Below, one piece after another: positions 1 through 8,996 of a stretch of 64,000 bases of DNA (position 1 is the first letter of the stretch; every line of letters begins with the position of its first letter). The DNA is taken from the NCBI RefSeq assembly GCF_051013375.1, contig NZ_CP142125.1; one strand, 5' to 3'. The DNA is from Kordia algicida. Its GTDB lineage: Bacteria > Bacteroidota > Bacteroidia > Flavobacteriales > Flavobacteriaceae. The notes under the pieces were generated by a model that did not search any database, had not been told where the DNA came from, and saw only the letters and a list, made by a program, of their open reading frames with translations. Position numbers and translations under genes: made by a program.

Positions 1-1036
1 CAAAAATGTGTGTGTTTCCTTTGTCCATCACAATAATAGATTCACCATTCATTTCTCCTTCACTATATTCACTCATATCAGCTTTCATCCCAATATATGT
101 TGCATTCGGATTGATGAGATAAGACATTTTATAGGTTCTATTTTGCTCTGAAACCGTAATTTTTGTCACTGTTTCATGTGTAAAATGATACGAGCCTGAC
201 GCAATATTGCTCGTTTTGTAATTTGGAACGCTCGTTTTTGTGGTCGTTTTAGATGAATTTTCATTAGTGTTCTTAACGATTGTTTCTTCATTGATAAATT
301 TTGGTGTTTTTGAGTCAATTCCGCCTGTAACAGAAGCTTCAAAAAATGTCTCCGAATAGTCATCGGTATTTGCTTTTCTGATGACTTCTCTCAACGTAAC
401 TTTTCCAGAAAAACTAATCTGAATTGTTTCGTCTGAAAGTACATCAATAGCGACTTCACCTTTTGAAATTTCGTAGTTTTGGTAATCGTCTGTCACTGCG
501 CGCTTAAAACCGTTTTCAGTTTTTTTATTGTAAGGTAATTGCGGATCGTACCCAAGTTTTAAGGTAGCTTCTTGAGGAATTTTAAAGACTTGTTTGCCAC
601 GATTTTTGGCTTCTTCTGTATCATGTTTTAGATTTTTATCAGTTTTTATTGTTAAGATAAAACCATCATAAATATCTGCTTCATGCGACCACCAATTTCC
701 GCGCATAGTATACCCTGAATTGGTTTTGCTAACGTTTATTTGACTTACTTCTGTGATTTCTACACTACCAAATTTTTTGGAATGTTTGATGATGATGTCT
801 CCAAAATCTTTTGTGTTTTTTATTTTGGTATTTTTCGTTTCGGAATCTTTTTTTCCTTCTACAGCATCGTCAATCGTTTTATCAACTTTCTTATCTATTT
901 TATTAATGATATCATTTTCAGCCTTTTCAACTTTTTCTTTTGCCTTCTTTTTTAATCTTTTAAATAATTGTGCATCAGCATGTTGAAATGTTCCTAAACA
1001 AAAGATAAAAAGGAGTACGTGTAATTTTGATTTCAT
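1..1036 (-). CDS. Secreted protein of unknown function (N-terminal part; gene leaves the window)
   Basis: An open frame runs on the minus strand from ATG 1036-1034 to the left edge with no stop, so 345 codons of a longer gene are visible. The first 22-23 residues form a signal peptide (hydrophobic HVLLFIFCLGTF, then HADAQ), so export is expected. A Lys/Glu/Asp-rich, coiled-coil-like stretch follows (about 24-60), then a mainly beta-type body. The last visible part (YIGMKADMSEYSEGEMNGES) resembles DUF4412-type flavobacterial proteins; this is a resemblance from memory, not a search. The gene is divergent from the ECF sigma gene at 1143. No function can be given. Confidence 0.75.
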   Translation of the reverse strand, partial: MKSKLHVLLFIFCLGTFQHADAQLFKRLKKKAKEKVEKAENDIINKIDKKVDKTIDDAVEGKKDSETKNTKIKNTKDFGDIIIKHSKKFGSVEITEVSQINVSKTNSGYTMRGNWWSHEADIYDGFILTIKTDKNLKHDTEEAKNRGKQVFKIPQEATLKLGYDPQLPYNKKTENGFKRAVTDDYQNYEISKGEVAIDVLSDETIQISFSGKVTLREVIRKANTDDYSETFFEASVTGGIDSKTPKFINEETIVKNTNENSSKTTTKTSVPNYKTSNIASGSYHFTHETVTKITVSEQNRTYKMSYLINPNATYIGMKADMSEYSEGEMNGESIIVMDKGNTHIF

Positions 1037-1142
1037 AATTAATACGTTTGTTTATCCTTTTGTATCTTTAGCAAGCATAATATTAACAGCTACGCAAAAA
1101 AAAATTATTCTATTGTTAATATTTTAATCCTTTTCATCACTA

Positions 1143-1688
1143 ATGAGTAGAAATAGTACAGAGACTGAATTGCAAAGGTTGTTACGATCTGATGATAAGA
1201 AGGCTCTCGAAACTATATATGTTACCTACAAAAATGAGTTTTTAAACTATGCTAAAAAGTATCGTTTAGACAGATTTAGTGCATTAGATGTTTATCAAGA
1301 TGCAATTATTGCTATGCATCACAATTTTGTGTCGTCGCAATTGGTGTTGACTTCAAGCTCTATTAAAACATATTTGTTTGGTATTGGAAAATTTAAAATT
1401 TTAAAGAGATTAAAAGAAGAAGATAAGTTGTTAAGCGTGGAAACACCAGAGGAAGGATTTACAGACATTCGCATTGAAGATACTTCTCCATCGGAACGCT
1501 CTGTGTTACTGAGTTCGCATTTGAAGAATATTTCTGAGAGTTGTAGAAAGGTACTAGAGTTGTTTTATTATCGAAATTTAACCGTCGAGGAAATAGTTCA
1601 ACTTACCGATTATAAAGACGGAAATACCGTGCGAAGTCATAAATCGAGATGTTTGAAGCGTTTAAAATCTTTATTTAAAATTAGGTAA
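1143..1688 (+). CDS. ECF-type RNA polymerase sigma factor
   Basis: A 181-residue sigma-70-family protein with two conserved modules. Region 2 is at about 25-80 (core binding and -10 recognition; ends YQDAIIAMHHN). Region 4 is at about 125-175 (helix-turn-helix with LELFYYRNLTVEEIV, then a basic end with RSHKSRCLKRLK). Region 3 is absent, as in ECF factors. The stop codon shares one base with the start of the next gene (TAATG), which implies translational coupling to a membrane protein shaped like an anti-sigma factor. It would redirect RNA polymerase to an unknown stress or envelope regulon. The family assignment is solid; the regulon is not visible. Confidence 0.88.
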   Translation: MSRNSTETELQRLLRSDDKKALETIYVTYKNEFLNYAKKYRLDRFSALDVYQDAIIAMHHNFVSSQLVLTSSSIKTYLFGIGKFKILKRLKEEDKLLSVETPEEGFTDIRIEDTSPSERSVLLSSHLKNISESCRKVLELFYYRNLTVEEIVQLTDYKDGNTVRSHKSRCLKRLKSLFKIR

Positions 1689-2413
1689 TGAATAAGGAAG
1701 AAATCATACAAGATTATATTGCAAATCGCTTGTCGGAAAAAGAGAAGTTGAAGGTGGAAGCGTTGCTAAAAACCGATGAAGAATTACAAGAAATTTATGA
1801 AACGCATGTCACATTAGCGGAAGCTTTTAAGCTTACAAAAAGTGCTGAAATCAAAGAACGTTTGCAAGAATTAGATGCTAATGAAGTAAATGCAACGAAG
1901 AAAAAGTGGAATTTTGGCATGTGGAGTCGAATTGCCGTTGCGGCAGTTTTTATTTTGGGAATTTTCTATACGATCACGCAATTGCAATCAAATGATGATT
2001 TTTACGAATTGTATTTTGAAAAATGTCCAAATACGTATCTTCCTGTTACAAGAGGAAATACGACACAAGATTTACAAATTCAGGCTTTTATAGCGTATGA
2101 AAGTAACGATTTTACTAAAGCTGTTAAATTGTTTGAAAAACTATTGCAAACTTCCGCCAAAGACAATCTCGATATTCAGTTTTATTATGCGATGTCATTG
2201 CTGAATCAAGAGAAATATGAGTTGGCTTTGAATGAATTAAATACACTTACAAACACTACTTTCGATTATCAAGCAGAATCACTTTGGTATGCAGCGTTGC
2301 TTCAACTGAAAAGTGAAAATACAGCAATTGCAAAGAAGTACCTTTTACAGCTTAGAGAGTTGAATCCTAGTTTTAAATCTGAAAAGGTAGGGATGATTTT
2401 AGAGGAACTTTAG
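1688..2413 (+). CDS. Membrane protein with TPR repeats, probable anti-sigma partner
   Basis: 241 residues. The cytoplasmic N-terminus (1-75) starts MNKEEIIQDYIANRLSEKEK, the helical layout typical of anti-sigma N-domains but without a visible Zn-binding HxxxCxxC. One transmembrane segment lies at about 80-98. The outer part (about 125-240) reads as TPR helices (AFIAYESNDFTKAVKLFEKL and LLNQEKYELALNELNTL). It overlaps the sigma gene by one base and is followed by a strong terminator, so the two genes form a closed bicistron. By position and topology it probably holds the sigma factor and senses something outside the membrane through the TPRs. That role is inferred. Confidence 0.75.
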   Translation: MNKEEIIQDYIANRLSEKEKLKVEALLKTDEELQEIYETHVTLAEAFKLTKSAEIKERLQELDANEVNATKKKWNFGMWSRIAVAAVFILGIFYTITQLQSNDDFYELYFEKCPNTYLPVTRGNTTQDLQIQAFIAYESNDFTKAVKLFEKLLQTSAKDNLDIQFYYAMSLLNQEKYELALNELNTLTNTTFDYQAESLWYAALLQLKSENTAIAKKYLLQLRELNPSFKSEKVGMILEEL

Positions 2414-2428
2414 GCTATATAAAAAAGA

Positions 2429-2458
2429 AAGACGAGTAACTAACTCGTCTTGTTCTTT
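2429..2458 (+). terminator. Intrinsic terminator of the sigma/anti-sigma operon
   Basis: Perfect 9-bp stem AAGACGAGT / ACTCGTCTT (2429-2437 and 2443-2451) with loop AACTA, followed by TGTTCTTT. It lies 16 bases after the stop of the TPR membrane protein. Confidence 0.85.
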
Positions 2459-2619
2459 AACTAACCAATCCAAAATTTATGTGAAATGAAAACAAAGCGT
2501 GATTGCTTGTTTTGCTTTCAAATAATTTATAACAAACGACGTGCCAAAAATTATTTTTCGTTAAATTTTGAATGCTAAATATTTGTTAATGAAATGGTTC
2601 GTAAAAATCGTTTCGTTTC

Positions 2620-4824
2620 TTAGGTAAGAATATTAGAAATCTTTTTGTAGAAAATCTCAGGATCAAATGGTTTTGAAATAACTTCGTTGAAACCATCTTT
2701 TAAGAAATCCCCTTTGTTATCATCTAAAGAAATGGCAGTTAAAGCGATAATTGGCGTTGAAACATCAAATTTTCTAATTTCTTTTGTTGCTTCAACTCCG
2801 CTAATACCTGGCATGTGAATGTCCATTAAAATAAAGTCGTAACGATTGCTACGTGCATAATCAATTGCTTGATAACCATCATCCGCGATATCGCAAGTCA
2901 TGTTTTGCTTGGCAATAATTTTCTTCGTAATTACTTGATTAATCTTATTGTCTTCTACCAATAATACTTTGAACTTTCTATTTTTGAGATCGGTTTTTTC
3001 TTCGTTTGGAGCTTCTGTCGTATTTGCTGTTTCTGGTTCAAGTTTCTCTAAAATTAGTGGGAAACGAAAGGTAGATCCTTCTCCTAATTTACTCTCCAAC
3101 TGAATGTCACTTTCAAGCAATTCCAACAAGCTTTTTACAATGGTCAATCCTAAACCTGTTCCACCATATTTGCGATTAATTTGTACAGAACCTTGCGAGA
3201 AACTATCAAAAATATTTTCCTGCATTGCTTGTGAAATCCCGATTCCGTTGTCTTTTATTTCAAATTGAATATGCTGTTGTGTTTCATCTTCTTCCAAAAT
3301 CTTTGCAGAAATTTCAACAACTCCATTTTTGGTAAATTTCAAGGCATTGCTTATTAAGTTGATGAATACTTGCGACATTTTTAAATAGTCTCCAACTAGC
3401 TTTTCAGGAATACCTTTGTCAATATTTAAAACAATCTTATTGTTATTTTCTTTTGAGGTTTGCGTGAGCGAATTTACAACATCATTCAATATCTTTTTAA
3501 GATTCAATGGTGCTTTTTCAACGGCTAATTTTCTAGCTTCAATTTTATTTACTTGAAGAATATCGTTGATGAAGGTCAGTAAATAATCACCAGAAAATTT
3601 TAAGGATTTTAAGTGTTCTTTTTGGCTTTCACTCGGATTTTCTTCCAATAATAAATGTGTCAAACCTGTTACCGCATACAACGGTGTTCGCAGTTCGTGC
3701 GTTACCGTAGATAAGAATTGCGCTTTCGCTTTCATTGCTTTTTCAGCATTGTCTTTTGCTAATTGCAATTCAGAATTTTTCTTAAGTAATAGATTGTTTG
3801 TTTTTACTTTAATCTGATTGTTTCTGTAAAGTGAAATCGTCAATAAAGAAATAATAATCAGCAATGCCGAACTCAATATTGACGTTAATTTGTTACGTTT
3901 TCCTTTTTGGGTAGAATCATCATATTGACGTTCCAATTCTAAAATATGGCGTTTTTGAAACTCGTTATCAAAAGAGGCATTTGCTTCGGCAACACTCTGT
4001 ATACTTGCCTGATTGTAGATTGAATCTTTAACTTTTAAATATAAACTTTGATATTTGTAAGCACTTTTAACATCATCTAAAGCAGCATACGTATCACTGA
4101 TAATTTTTGAGCTTTGTAGTTTTATAATAGGGAAACCGTACGAATTTGCAATTTTTAACGCCGTTTCAGCATTCAGTTTTGCATTTGCGTACTCTTTGAT
4201 ATTTCGATATGCTTTTGCAAGATTCAAATGTACTTTTGCACGAAGATAATTTGGTTGATACGGGTCGTTAATTGGTAAAGAATTTTCAAAACGTTCAATG
4301 GCACGACTGTTAATTCCCTGACTTAAGTAAAACAATCCGCGATAATATTTTAATTTATTAATATCGTCGGTAGAATGGTATTTATCAAAAACTACTTCGG
4401 CATCACTAAAATGTTTGTCAGCATTGCTATACGAAGTATTTCGAGTTGCTGTCAAAGCTCTCAAGACATGATTGTAGCCAAGTCCGAGTGAATCATTAAT
4501 TTCTTCTTGAATTTGTTTAGCTCTGCGTAAATAACTTTCTATTTCAGTAGGATTAAAACTATTGTAGTTTTCTTCAATGCCTATTTCTGCACGTAGCATG
4601 TAGGCGCGCGCTTTGCTTTTTTGATCTTGAATGCTATCAGATAAGTCTAAAATGACGGTCAATTTTTGAAGCGCGTCATTCAACCTTGCCTTCTTTTTAT
4701 ATTCATACACGTCAATAAAAGAGCGCTCTATACTGTCCTTAATTTTTTCGTTTGATTGGGCTTGGGACAATACAGAGAATAAAGAAAACAATAAAAATAA
4801 AACGTGCTTTACTTTACACACCAT
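2620..4824 (-). CDS. TPR-containing hybrid histidine kinase/response regulator
   Basis: 734 residues. A signal peptide (1-22, ending SQAQ) is followed by a periplasmic TPR-like helical region (about 30-290) and a transmembrane helix (about 312-333). Then come a coiled coil, a HisKA domain with phospho-acceptor His376 in THELRTPLY, and a HATPase domain (N-box near 490, DNGIGIS near 525, GGTGLGL near 554). The C-terminal receiver domain has phospho-Asp668 in LMDIHMPG and Lys718. Phosphate would pass from His to the internal receiver; no DNA-binding domain is present, so the output must lie elsewhere. It has two paralogues of the same architecture at 34918 and 37124. The start at 4824 is supported by the signal peptide. 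The ligand is unknown. Confidence 0.9.
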   Translation of the reverse strand: MVCKVKHVLFLLFSLFSVLSQAQSNEKIKDSIERSFIDVYEYKKKARLNDALQKLTVILDLSDSIQDQKSKARAYMLRAEIGIEENYNSFNPTEIESYLRRAKQIQEEINDSLGLGYNHVLRALTATRNTSYSNADKHFSDAEVVFDKYHSTDDINKLKYYRGLFYLSQGINSRAIERFENSLPINDPYQPNYLRAKVHLNLAKAYRNIKEYANAKLNAETALKIANSYGFPIIKLQSSKIISDTYAALDDVKSAYKYQSLYLKVKDSIYNQASIQSVAEANASFDNEFQKRHILELERQYDDSTQKGKRNKLTSILSSALLIIISLLTISLYRNNQIKVKTNNLLLKKNSELQLAKDNAEKAMKAKAQFLSTVTHELRTPLYAVTGLTHLLLEENPSESQKEHLKSLKFSGDYLLTFINDILQVNKIEARKLAVEKAPLNLKKILNDVVNSLTQTSKENNNKIVLNIDKGIPEKLVGDYLKMSQVFINLISNALKFTKNGVVEISAKILEEDETQQHIQFEIKDNGIGISQAMQENIFDSFSQGSVQINRKYGGTGLGLTIVKSLLELLESDIQLESKLGEGSTFRFPLILEKLEPETANTTEAPNEEKTDLKNRKFKVLLVEDNKINQVITKKIIAKQNMTCDIADDGYQAIDYARSNRYDFILMDIHMPGISGVEATKEIRKFDVSTPIIALTAISLDDNKGDFLKDGFNEVISKPFDPEIFYKKISNILT

Positions 4825-4850
4825 GAAGTGTTGAATTTATTCAAAAATAC

Positions 4851-5846
4851 TTATTTATTTGAAATATATAGCATTAAATCAATTAATCTGTGGGAATAGC
4901 CGATTTCATTATCGTACCAACCTACAACTTTTACCATTTTTCCAATTACGGAAGTCATCAAAGAATCAAATGTACATGAATACGGATTGTCAATAACATC
5001 AACGGAAACAATTGGATCTTCGGTATACGAAAGAATGCCTTTTAAATTTGTTTCAGCAGCTTTTTTAAACGCTTTATTGATTTCTTCGATAGAAGTTTCC
5101 TTTTTTACGTTGAATGTAATATCTGTCAGAGAACCATCGGGTACAGGAACACGAATTCCGCAGCCACCAATTACATCCGAAAGTTCTGGAAATATCTTGG
5201 TCAGTGCTTTGGCTGCTCCTGTTGTAGTAGGCACAATGCTTTGACTTGCACCACGCGCACGACGTAAATCGCGATGTGGCTGATCGTGTAAACTTTGATC
5301 GGTTGTATACGAGTGAATTGTGGTAATATATGCTTGTTCAATACCGCACAAATCATTAATTACCTGAATCATTGGTGCGGCGTTGTTAGTGGTGCACGAA
5401 GCATTTGAAATGATGGTTTCTGTTCCTTCTAAAATTTCTTCGTTCACACCCAAAACAACCATTTTAATATCCTCATCTTGTGGCGGAACAGACAAGATAA
5501 CTTTTTTTGCGCCATTTGTAATATGATGTTCTAAAAGTGCTTTTGTTTTAAATTTCCCTGTCGCTTCAATCACAAAATCAACGTTGTAAGGCTTCCAATT
5601 AAGTGCTTCAATTGAAGCAATATTTGTTACAGGATACGATGTTCCATCAACCAAAATTTCAGTAGTAGTATGACGAACTTCATTTGGCAAAACACCATGA
5701 ATACTATCGTATTTTAACAAGTGACTCAGCGTACGTGTGTCAGCCAAATCGTTAATAACCACAACTTCAATTGTTGGATGTTGTATCAATAAGCGAAATA
5801 AATTTCGACCAATTCTTCCAAAACCATTAATGGCAATTCTAATCAT
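4851..5846 (-). CDS. gap: Glyceraldehyde-3-phosphate dehydrogenase
   Basis: 331 residues, full length for type I GAPDH, which oxidises glyceraldehyde-3-phosphate to 1,3-bisphosphoglycerate in glycolysis. The NAD-binding fold starts INGFGRIGRN, and Asp33 (VINDLAD) points to NAD rather than NADP. The catalytic Cys151 sits in SNASCTTNN and the paired His in TIHSYTTDQ. The C-terminal domain keeps WYDNEIGYSHR. It is transcribed away from the gene at 6167, and its upstream region carries repeated GGTAAAATTAC boxes. It lies 26 bases upstream of the hybrid kinase start at 4824, which is read in the same direction, but nothing shows a functional link. Flavobacteria often have a second GAPDH; this could be either. 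Confidence 0.95.
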   Translation of the reverse strand: MIRIAINGFGRIGRNLFRLLIQHPTIEVVVINDLADTRTLSHLLKYDSIHGVLPNEVRHTTTEILVDGTSYPVTNIASIEALNWKPYNVDFVIEATGKFKTKALLEHHITNGAKKVILSVPPQDEDIKMVVLGVNEEILEGTETIISNASCTTNNAAPMIQVINDLCGIEQAYITTIHSYTTDQSLHDQPHRDLRRARGASQSIVPTTTGAAKALTKIFPELSDVIGGCGIRVPVPDGSLTDITFNVKKETSIEEINKAFKKAAETNLKGILSYTEDPIVSVDVIDNPYSCTFDSLMTSVIGKMVKVVGWYDNEIGYSHRLIDLMLYISNK

Positions 5847-6166
5847 ATGAATGTCGTATTTTTAAGAATGGTAAAATTACATTTTTTTGACTGATTTTTT
5901 TAGTAGTTGATGCGCTATGTAATTTTTACCATTTTGTATGATAAGGTAAAATTACGTGCTAAGTAGTAGGCTGTTTTTAAGATATTTACACCGATAAAAA
6001 CAAAGTAAGTATTGAAATGCTATTTTTTTATTCTCAAAAAACAAAAAAAGAATTGCATCATAACTAACATAGAAAACATTTATTTTTTCTTTTTTTATGT
6101 ATTTTGAACACCAGTATTAACCCCTAAGTTGCTAAAAAAGTAACTTTTTCTAAAACCTTAATAATC
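5847..6166. promoter_or_regulatory. Divergent control region with three GGTAAAATTAC boxes
   Basis: This 320-bp gap separates divergent gap and the gene at 6167. The 16-mer AATGGTAAAATTACAT (5867-5882) recurs inverted with one extra T at 5917-5933, and GGTAAAATTAC occurs a third time directly at 5945-5955. All lie within 110 bases of the gap start codon, a layout expected of a regulator's binding sites. No clean TAnnTTTG element was found for either gene, and nothing else was recognised in the gap. Confidence 0.45.
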
Positions 6167-6919
6167 ATGGAATCAACACAATCATCACTAACGTCGTTAG
6201 CATGTATTCAAAATTGGGAACAATGTAGAACCAACCAATCGTCCATAGAAAATTCACTTTTTACAGGAAATAGTTTTACACTAAAAGTAGGAACGGTAAG
6301 TCCAGTTTTTAACAGATTGCACATATATATTGGTAAAGCAACTCCAGAAAATGAAAGTGGAGGCATATCTTTTTATGCTGTGCCAAGCGTTTGTGATTAC
6401 CAATCAACCATACAAACTGAGTATGAAAACTATAGCAGTGAGCCTCAAAAAGTAGCAAGGACTTTGCCTGATCTTGTAAATTCAAAATTAGTTCCTGTAG
6501 ATTTTAAAACAACTCCATTCAAATATTCCGCACAAGGAGAATCGCCGTCAGCACAATTATTAATTGATAGTGTGAACAATTGGAATAACGAATCTGTAAG
6601 AGCTTCATGGCTAAATGCTAAATTTGAAGGCGGACCAAGATATGTCTTAGCTGCATTTGATATTGATGTAAGTGATTTTGAGCCATCGCATGAACATACT
6701 TGCTTTTTAGCGTTAAAACCAGACGCCAAAAATCCTAACGATTATACAATTGATTTGGTAGTTGTGAATACTGTCACGGGAAATATCTTAAATCTTGAGG
6801 AAAATGAAAATAATGTTTCTTTCAGAGATTTGGCACGTTTAGTTCCACCATTTGGGCAAGCTAAACGTCCGTCTACCAACGAACCTAACTTTGGTGTATA
6901 CCAAATTGCCAATGAATAA
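6167..6919 (+). CDS. Hypothetical protein, first gene of a sensory cluster
   Basis: 250 residues, not recognised. There is no signal peptide and no membrane segment, so it is probably cytoplasmic. Composition is rich in Asn, Ser and aromatic residues with alternating beta-type stretches (FTLKVGTVSPVFNRLHIYIG, RYVLAAFDIDVSDF). Two Cys near the N-terminus (ACIQNWEQC) and one in EHTCFLALKP are notable. It is followed after 15 bases by a 7-TM protein, then a kinase and a response regulator on the same strand, so it may be the input or effector of that system. The start is an ATG with no nearby alternative. Function unknown. Confidence 0.65.
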   Translation: MESTQSSLTSLACIQNWEQCRTNQSSIENSLFTGNSFTLKVGTVSPVFNRLHIYIGKATPENESGGISFYAVPSVCDYQSTIQTEYENYSSEPQKVARTLPDLVNSKLVPVDFKTTPFKYSAQGESPSAQLLIDSVNNWNNESVRASWLNAKFEGGPRYVLAAFDIDVSDFEPSHEHTCFLALKPDAKNPNDYTIDLVVVNTVTGNILNLEENENNVSFRDLARLVPPFGQAKRPSTNEPNFGVYQIANE

Positions 6920-6934
6920 TGGTAACAACTCATT

Positions 6935-7591
6935 ATGAATTTTAACACATTTTCAGAAATCATAACAAAAGTAACTCCACTCGTGCTGATATTTGGTGCG
7001 AGTGTGGGTTTGTACTATTACAAACAGCTGACAAATGTAGCAAAACTGTTGTTTTATTTTTTGTTGGGAAGCTTGTTAATTGATTTGTGTTCTAGGTTGC
7101 TGGAAAAAATTTTTAGTAACAATTTAATTTTAGTTTTTGTGCTGACGTTACTAGAACTTTTGATTTTTCTGAAATTGTATTATGAGTTGACTCAAAAAAA
7201 GAAACTGGTAATTTTCCTATCAATTTTTGGAGTCTTATATACCATAATAGAGTCTATTTACGTAAATACCAACGATGTAAAGCTATTTCAACCGTATGCA
7301 AAAGCGTTTGGACCTTTACTTATTGTGGGAATGACGCTATTGTTTTTCTTTGAATTGATTCGTGATGAAGAAAACTTATTCAAAAGAGAAAATGATTATT
7401 TTGTATTGAACAGCATGATTTTATGTTTTTTTTCTTTGCAATTTTTGGTCTTTCTTCCGCTAAATTTTTTAGTAAATACTGATATACAACTCACAGGATA
7501 CATCCTCATCGGGAATATTTTCTTTATGATTTTGTTTTACCTGTATTTAACTTATTTTATATGGAAACGTGGCAGAAACCTGAAACAATAA
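6935..7591 (+). CDS. Seven-transmembrane protein, possible sensor partner of the adjacent kinase
   Basis: 218 residues that are almost entirely membrane. Seven hydrophobic helices can be placed at about 13-29, 36-54, 63-83, 91-108, 123-144, 160-178 and 187-208, and the tail is basic (WKRGRNLKQ). There is no enzymatic motif. The last 31 bases overlap the start of the histidine kinase gene, which has only a single transmembrane helix and no sensory domain of its own. A split arrangement is therefore likely, in which this protein senses and the kinase transmits. That is inferred from the overlap and topology only. Confidence 0.65.
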   Translation: MNFNTFSEIITKVTPLVLIFGASVGLYYYKQLTNVAKLLFYFLLGSLLIDLCSRLLEKIFSNNLILVFVLTLLELLIFLKLYYELTQKKKLVIFLSIFGVLYTIIESIYVNTNDVKLFQPYAKAFGPLLIVGMTLLFFFELIRDEENLFKRENDYFVLNSMILCFFSLQFLVFLPLNFLVNTDIQLTGYILIGNIFFMILFYLYLTYFIWKRGRNLKQ

Positions 7592-8313
7592 TCTTTTGGA
7601 TTACCATCGTTGCTTTGTTTGTCATTGTCTTACTAACGGTGATTATTTTCTTGATACGTGCCATTTTTAAGAAAATCATCAAGGCAAGAGAAAAAGAAGC
7701 AGCCATACAATTAAACAACCAAAAGAGTTTGCTGGAAACGACTATAAAAACACAAGAATTAGAACGTCATCGGATTGCCGCAGATATTCACGACGAACTG
7801 ATTGGAAAGTTGACCGCATTGAAAATGGAGCAAGAAATCACTCAGAAAGATCCCAAAACGATTGAAGCACTTCATCAAAGTATCAATATCGCACGCAGAA
7901 TCTCACATGATTTAAGTCCGCCGTTAATCGAATTTACTTTATTACCAGATTTAATTAAAGAACTGCTAGATCCGTGGGAACAACATCTACTCATTGATAC
8001 CAAATATGACATTCGCTCGGAAATCAACGATACCGATGAATTTAAAGTGCAAATTACGCGACTCGTTCAGGAAATCATCACAAATATCATAAAACACGCC
8101 AATGCAACTAGAATGTATCTACATCTAAAACAAACAAAAAATTACATGGCATTGCGTATTGGCGACAACGGAAAAGGCTATGATGTTGCCAAACAAAGCA
8201 AAGGTTTGGGAACAAAAAATATAGAAACGCGCGTGCAATATTTAAAAGGTCAGTACAAAGTAAAATCTCAGATTGGAAAAGGAACCACAAGTCTATTTCT
8301 ATTTAAAAACTAA
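7561..8313 (+). CDS. Sensor histidine kinase, HisKA_3/NarX-like type
   Basis: 250 residues. One N-terminal transmembrane helix (about 10-34) leads into a coiled coil. A HisKA_3 dimerisation domain follows, with His77 in ERHRIAADIHDELIGK, and then a HATPase domain (N-box NIIKHANAT, GDNGKGYD, GLGTKNIETR). The protein is short for a kinase and has no PAS, HAMP or extracellular domain. It overlaps the 7-TM gene upstream by 31 bases and precedes its response regulator by 5 bases, so kinase and regulator are a cognate pair. The DIHDE motif marks the NarX/LiaS/DesK class, whose partners are LuxR-type regulators, as here. Confidence 0.9.
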   Translation: METWQKPETIIFWITIVALFVIVLLTVIIFLIRAIFKKIIKAREKEAAIQLNNQKSLLETTIKTQELERHRIAADIHDELIGKLTALKMEQEITQKDPKTIEALHQSINIARRISHDLSPPLIEFTLLPDLIKELLDPWEQHLLIDTKYDIRSEINDTDEFKVQITRLVQEIITNIIKHANATRMYLHLKQTKNYMALRIGDNGKGYDVAKQSKGLGTKNIETRVQYLKGQYKVKSQIGKGTTSLFLFKN

Positions 8314-8318
8314 AAAAC

Positions 8319-8996
8319 ATGGAAGATATCATAACAATTGCTTTAGTAGATGACGATGCATTAATTGTGTCATTATTAAAAGATTTTTTAGGCAATCAAG
8401 AAAAAATGGAAATTTGCTACACGGCAGATAGTGGCGAAATGCTGATGGAAAAATTGGCAACAGAAACAGCTTTGCCAGATATAATGGTACTTGATTTAAA
8501 TATGAAAGGAATCAACGGTGTAGAAGTTACCGAGTTTTTAAAAAAGAATTACCCAAGTATCAAAGTCATTCTAATGACGTCACATTACAAGCGATCTTTT
8601 ATGGGATTCATGTTAAAAACAGGTGTTTCAGCATTTATTCCTAAAGGAATTTCTCCTGTGCAATTAGTGGAAATTATCAAAGAAATCTACGACAAAGGAT
8701 TCTACTTTATGGAAGATCAATTGGGGATTTTACGCGAACAAATCTCACACAAAAGTCCAAAACCCACCTTAATCGAAAAAAATGTACTCACCGAACGAGA
8801 AATTGAAGTCTTAAAACTGATCTGTTTTCAAAAAACTGCCAAAGAAATAGGAGAGCAGCTATTCATTACTCCGCGAACGGTAGAAGGTCATAAAAGCAAC
8901 TTATTCATCAAAACGGAAGCGAGAAACATTGCAGGTTTGGTCATTTATGCGATTCAGAATAATTATATTGAACCGAATGAAATTCCGTTGATTTAG
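8319..8996 (+). CDS. NarL/LuxR-family response regulator
   Basis: 225 residues. The receiver domain (1-125) has the acidic pocket VDDDA, phospho-Asp59 in MVLDLNMKG and Lys109 in FIPKG. The C-terminal LuxR-type helix-turn-helix (about 155-220) reads LTEREIEVLKL...ITPRTVEGHKSNLF. On phosphorylation by the adjacent kinase it should bind DNA; targets are not visible. Directly after the stop codon comes a repeat of the cgcttcgc family, and no clear terminator was seen. Confidence 0.93.
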   Translation: MEDIITIALVDDDALIVSLLKDFLGNQEKMEICYTADSGEMLMEKLATETALPDIMVLDLNMKGINGVEVTEFLKKNYPSIKVILMTSHYKRSFMGFMLKTGVSAFIPKGISPVQLVEIIKEIYDKGFYFMEDQLGILREQISHKSPKPTLIEKNVLTEREIEVLKLICFQKTAKEIGEQLFITPRTVEGHKSNLFIKTEARNIAGLVIYAIQNNYIEPNEIPLI

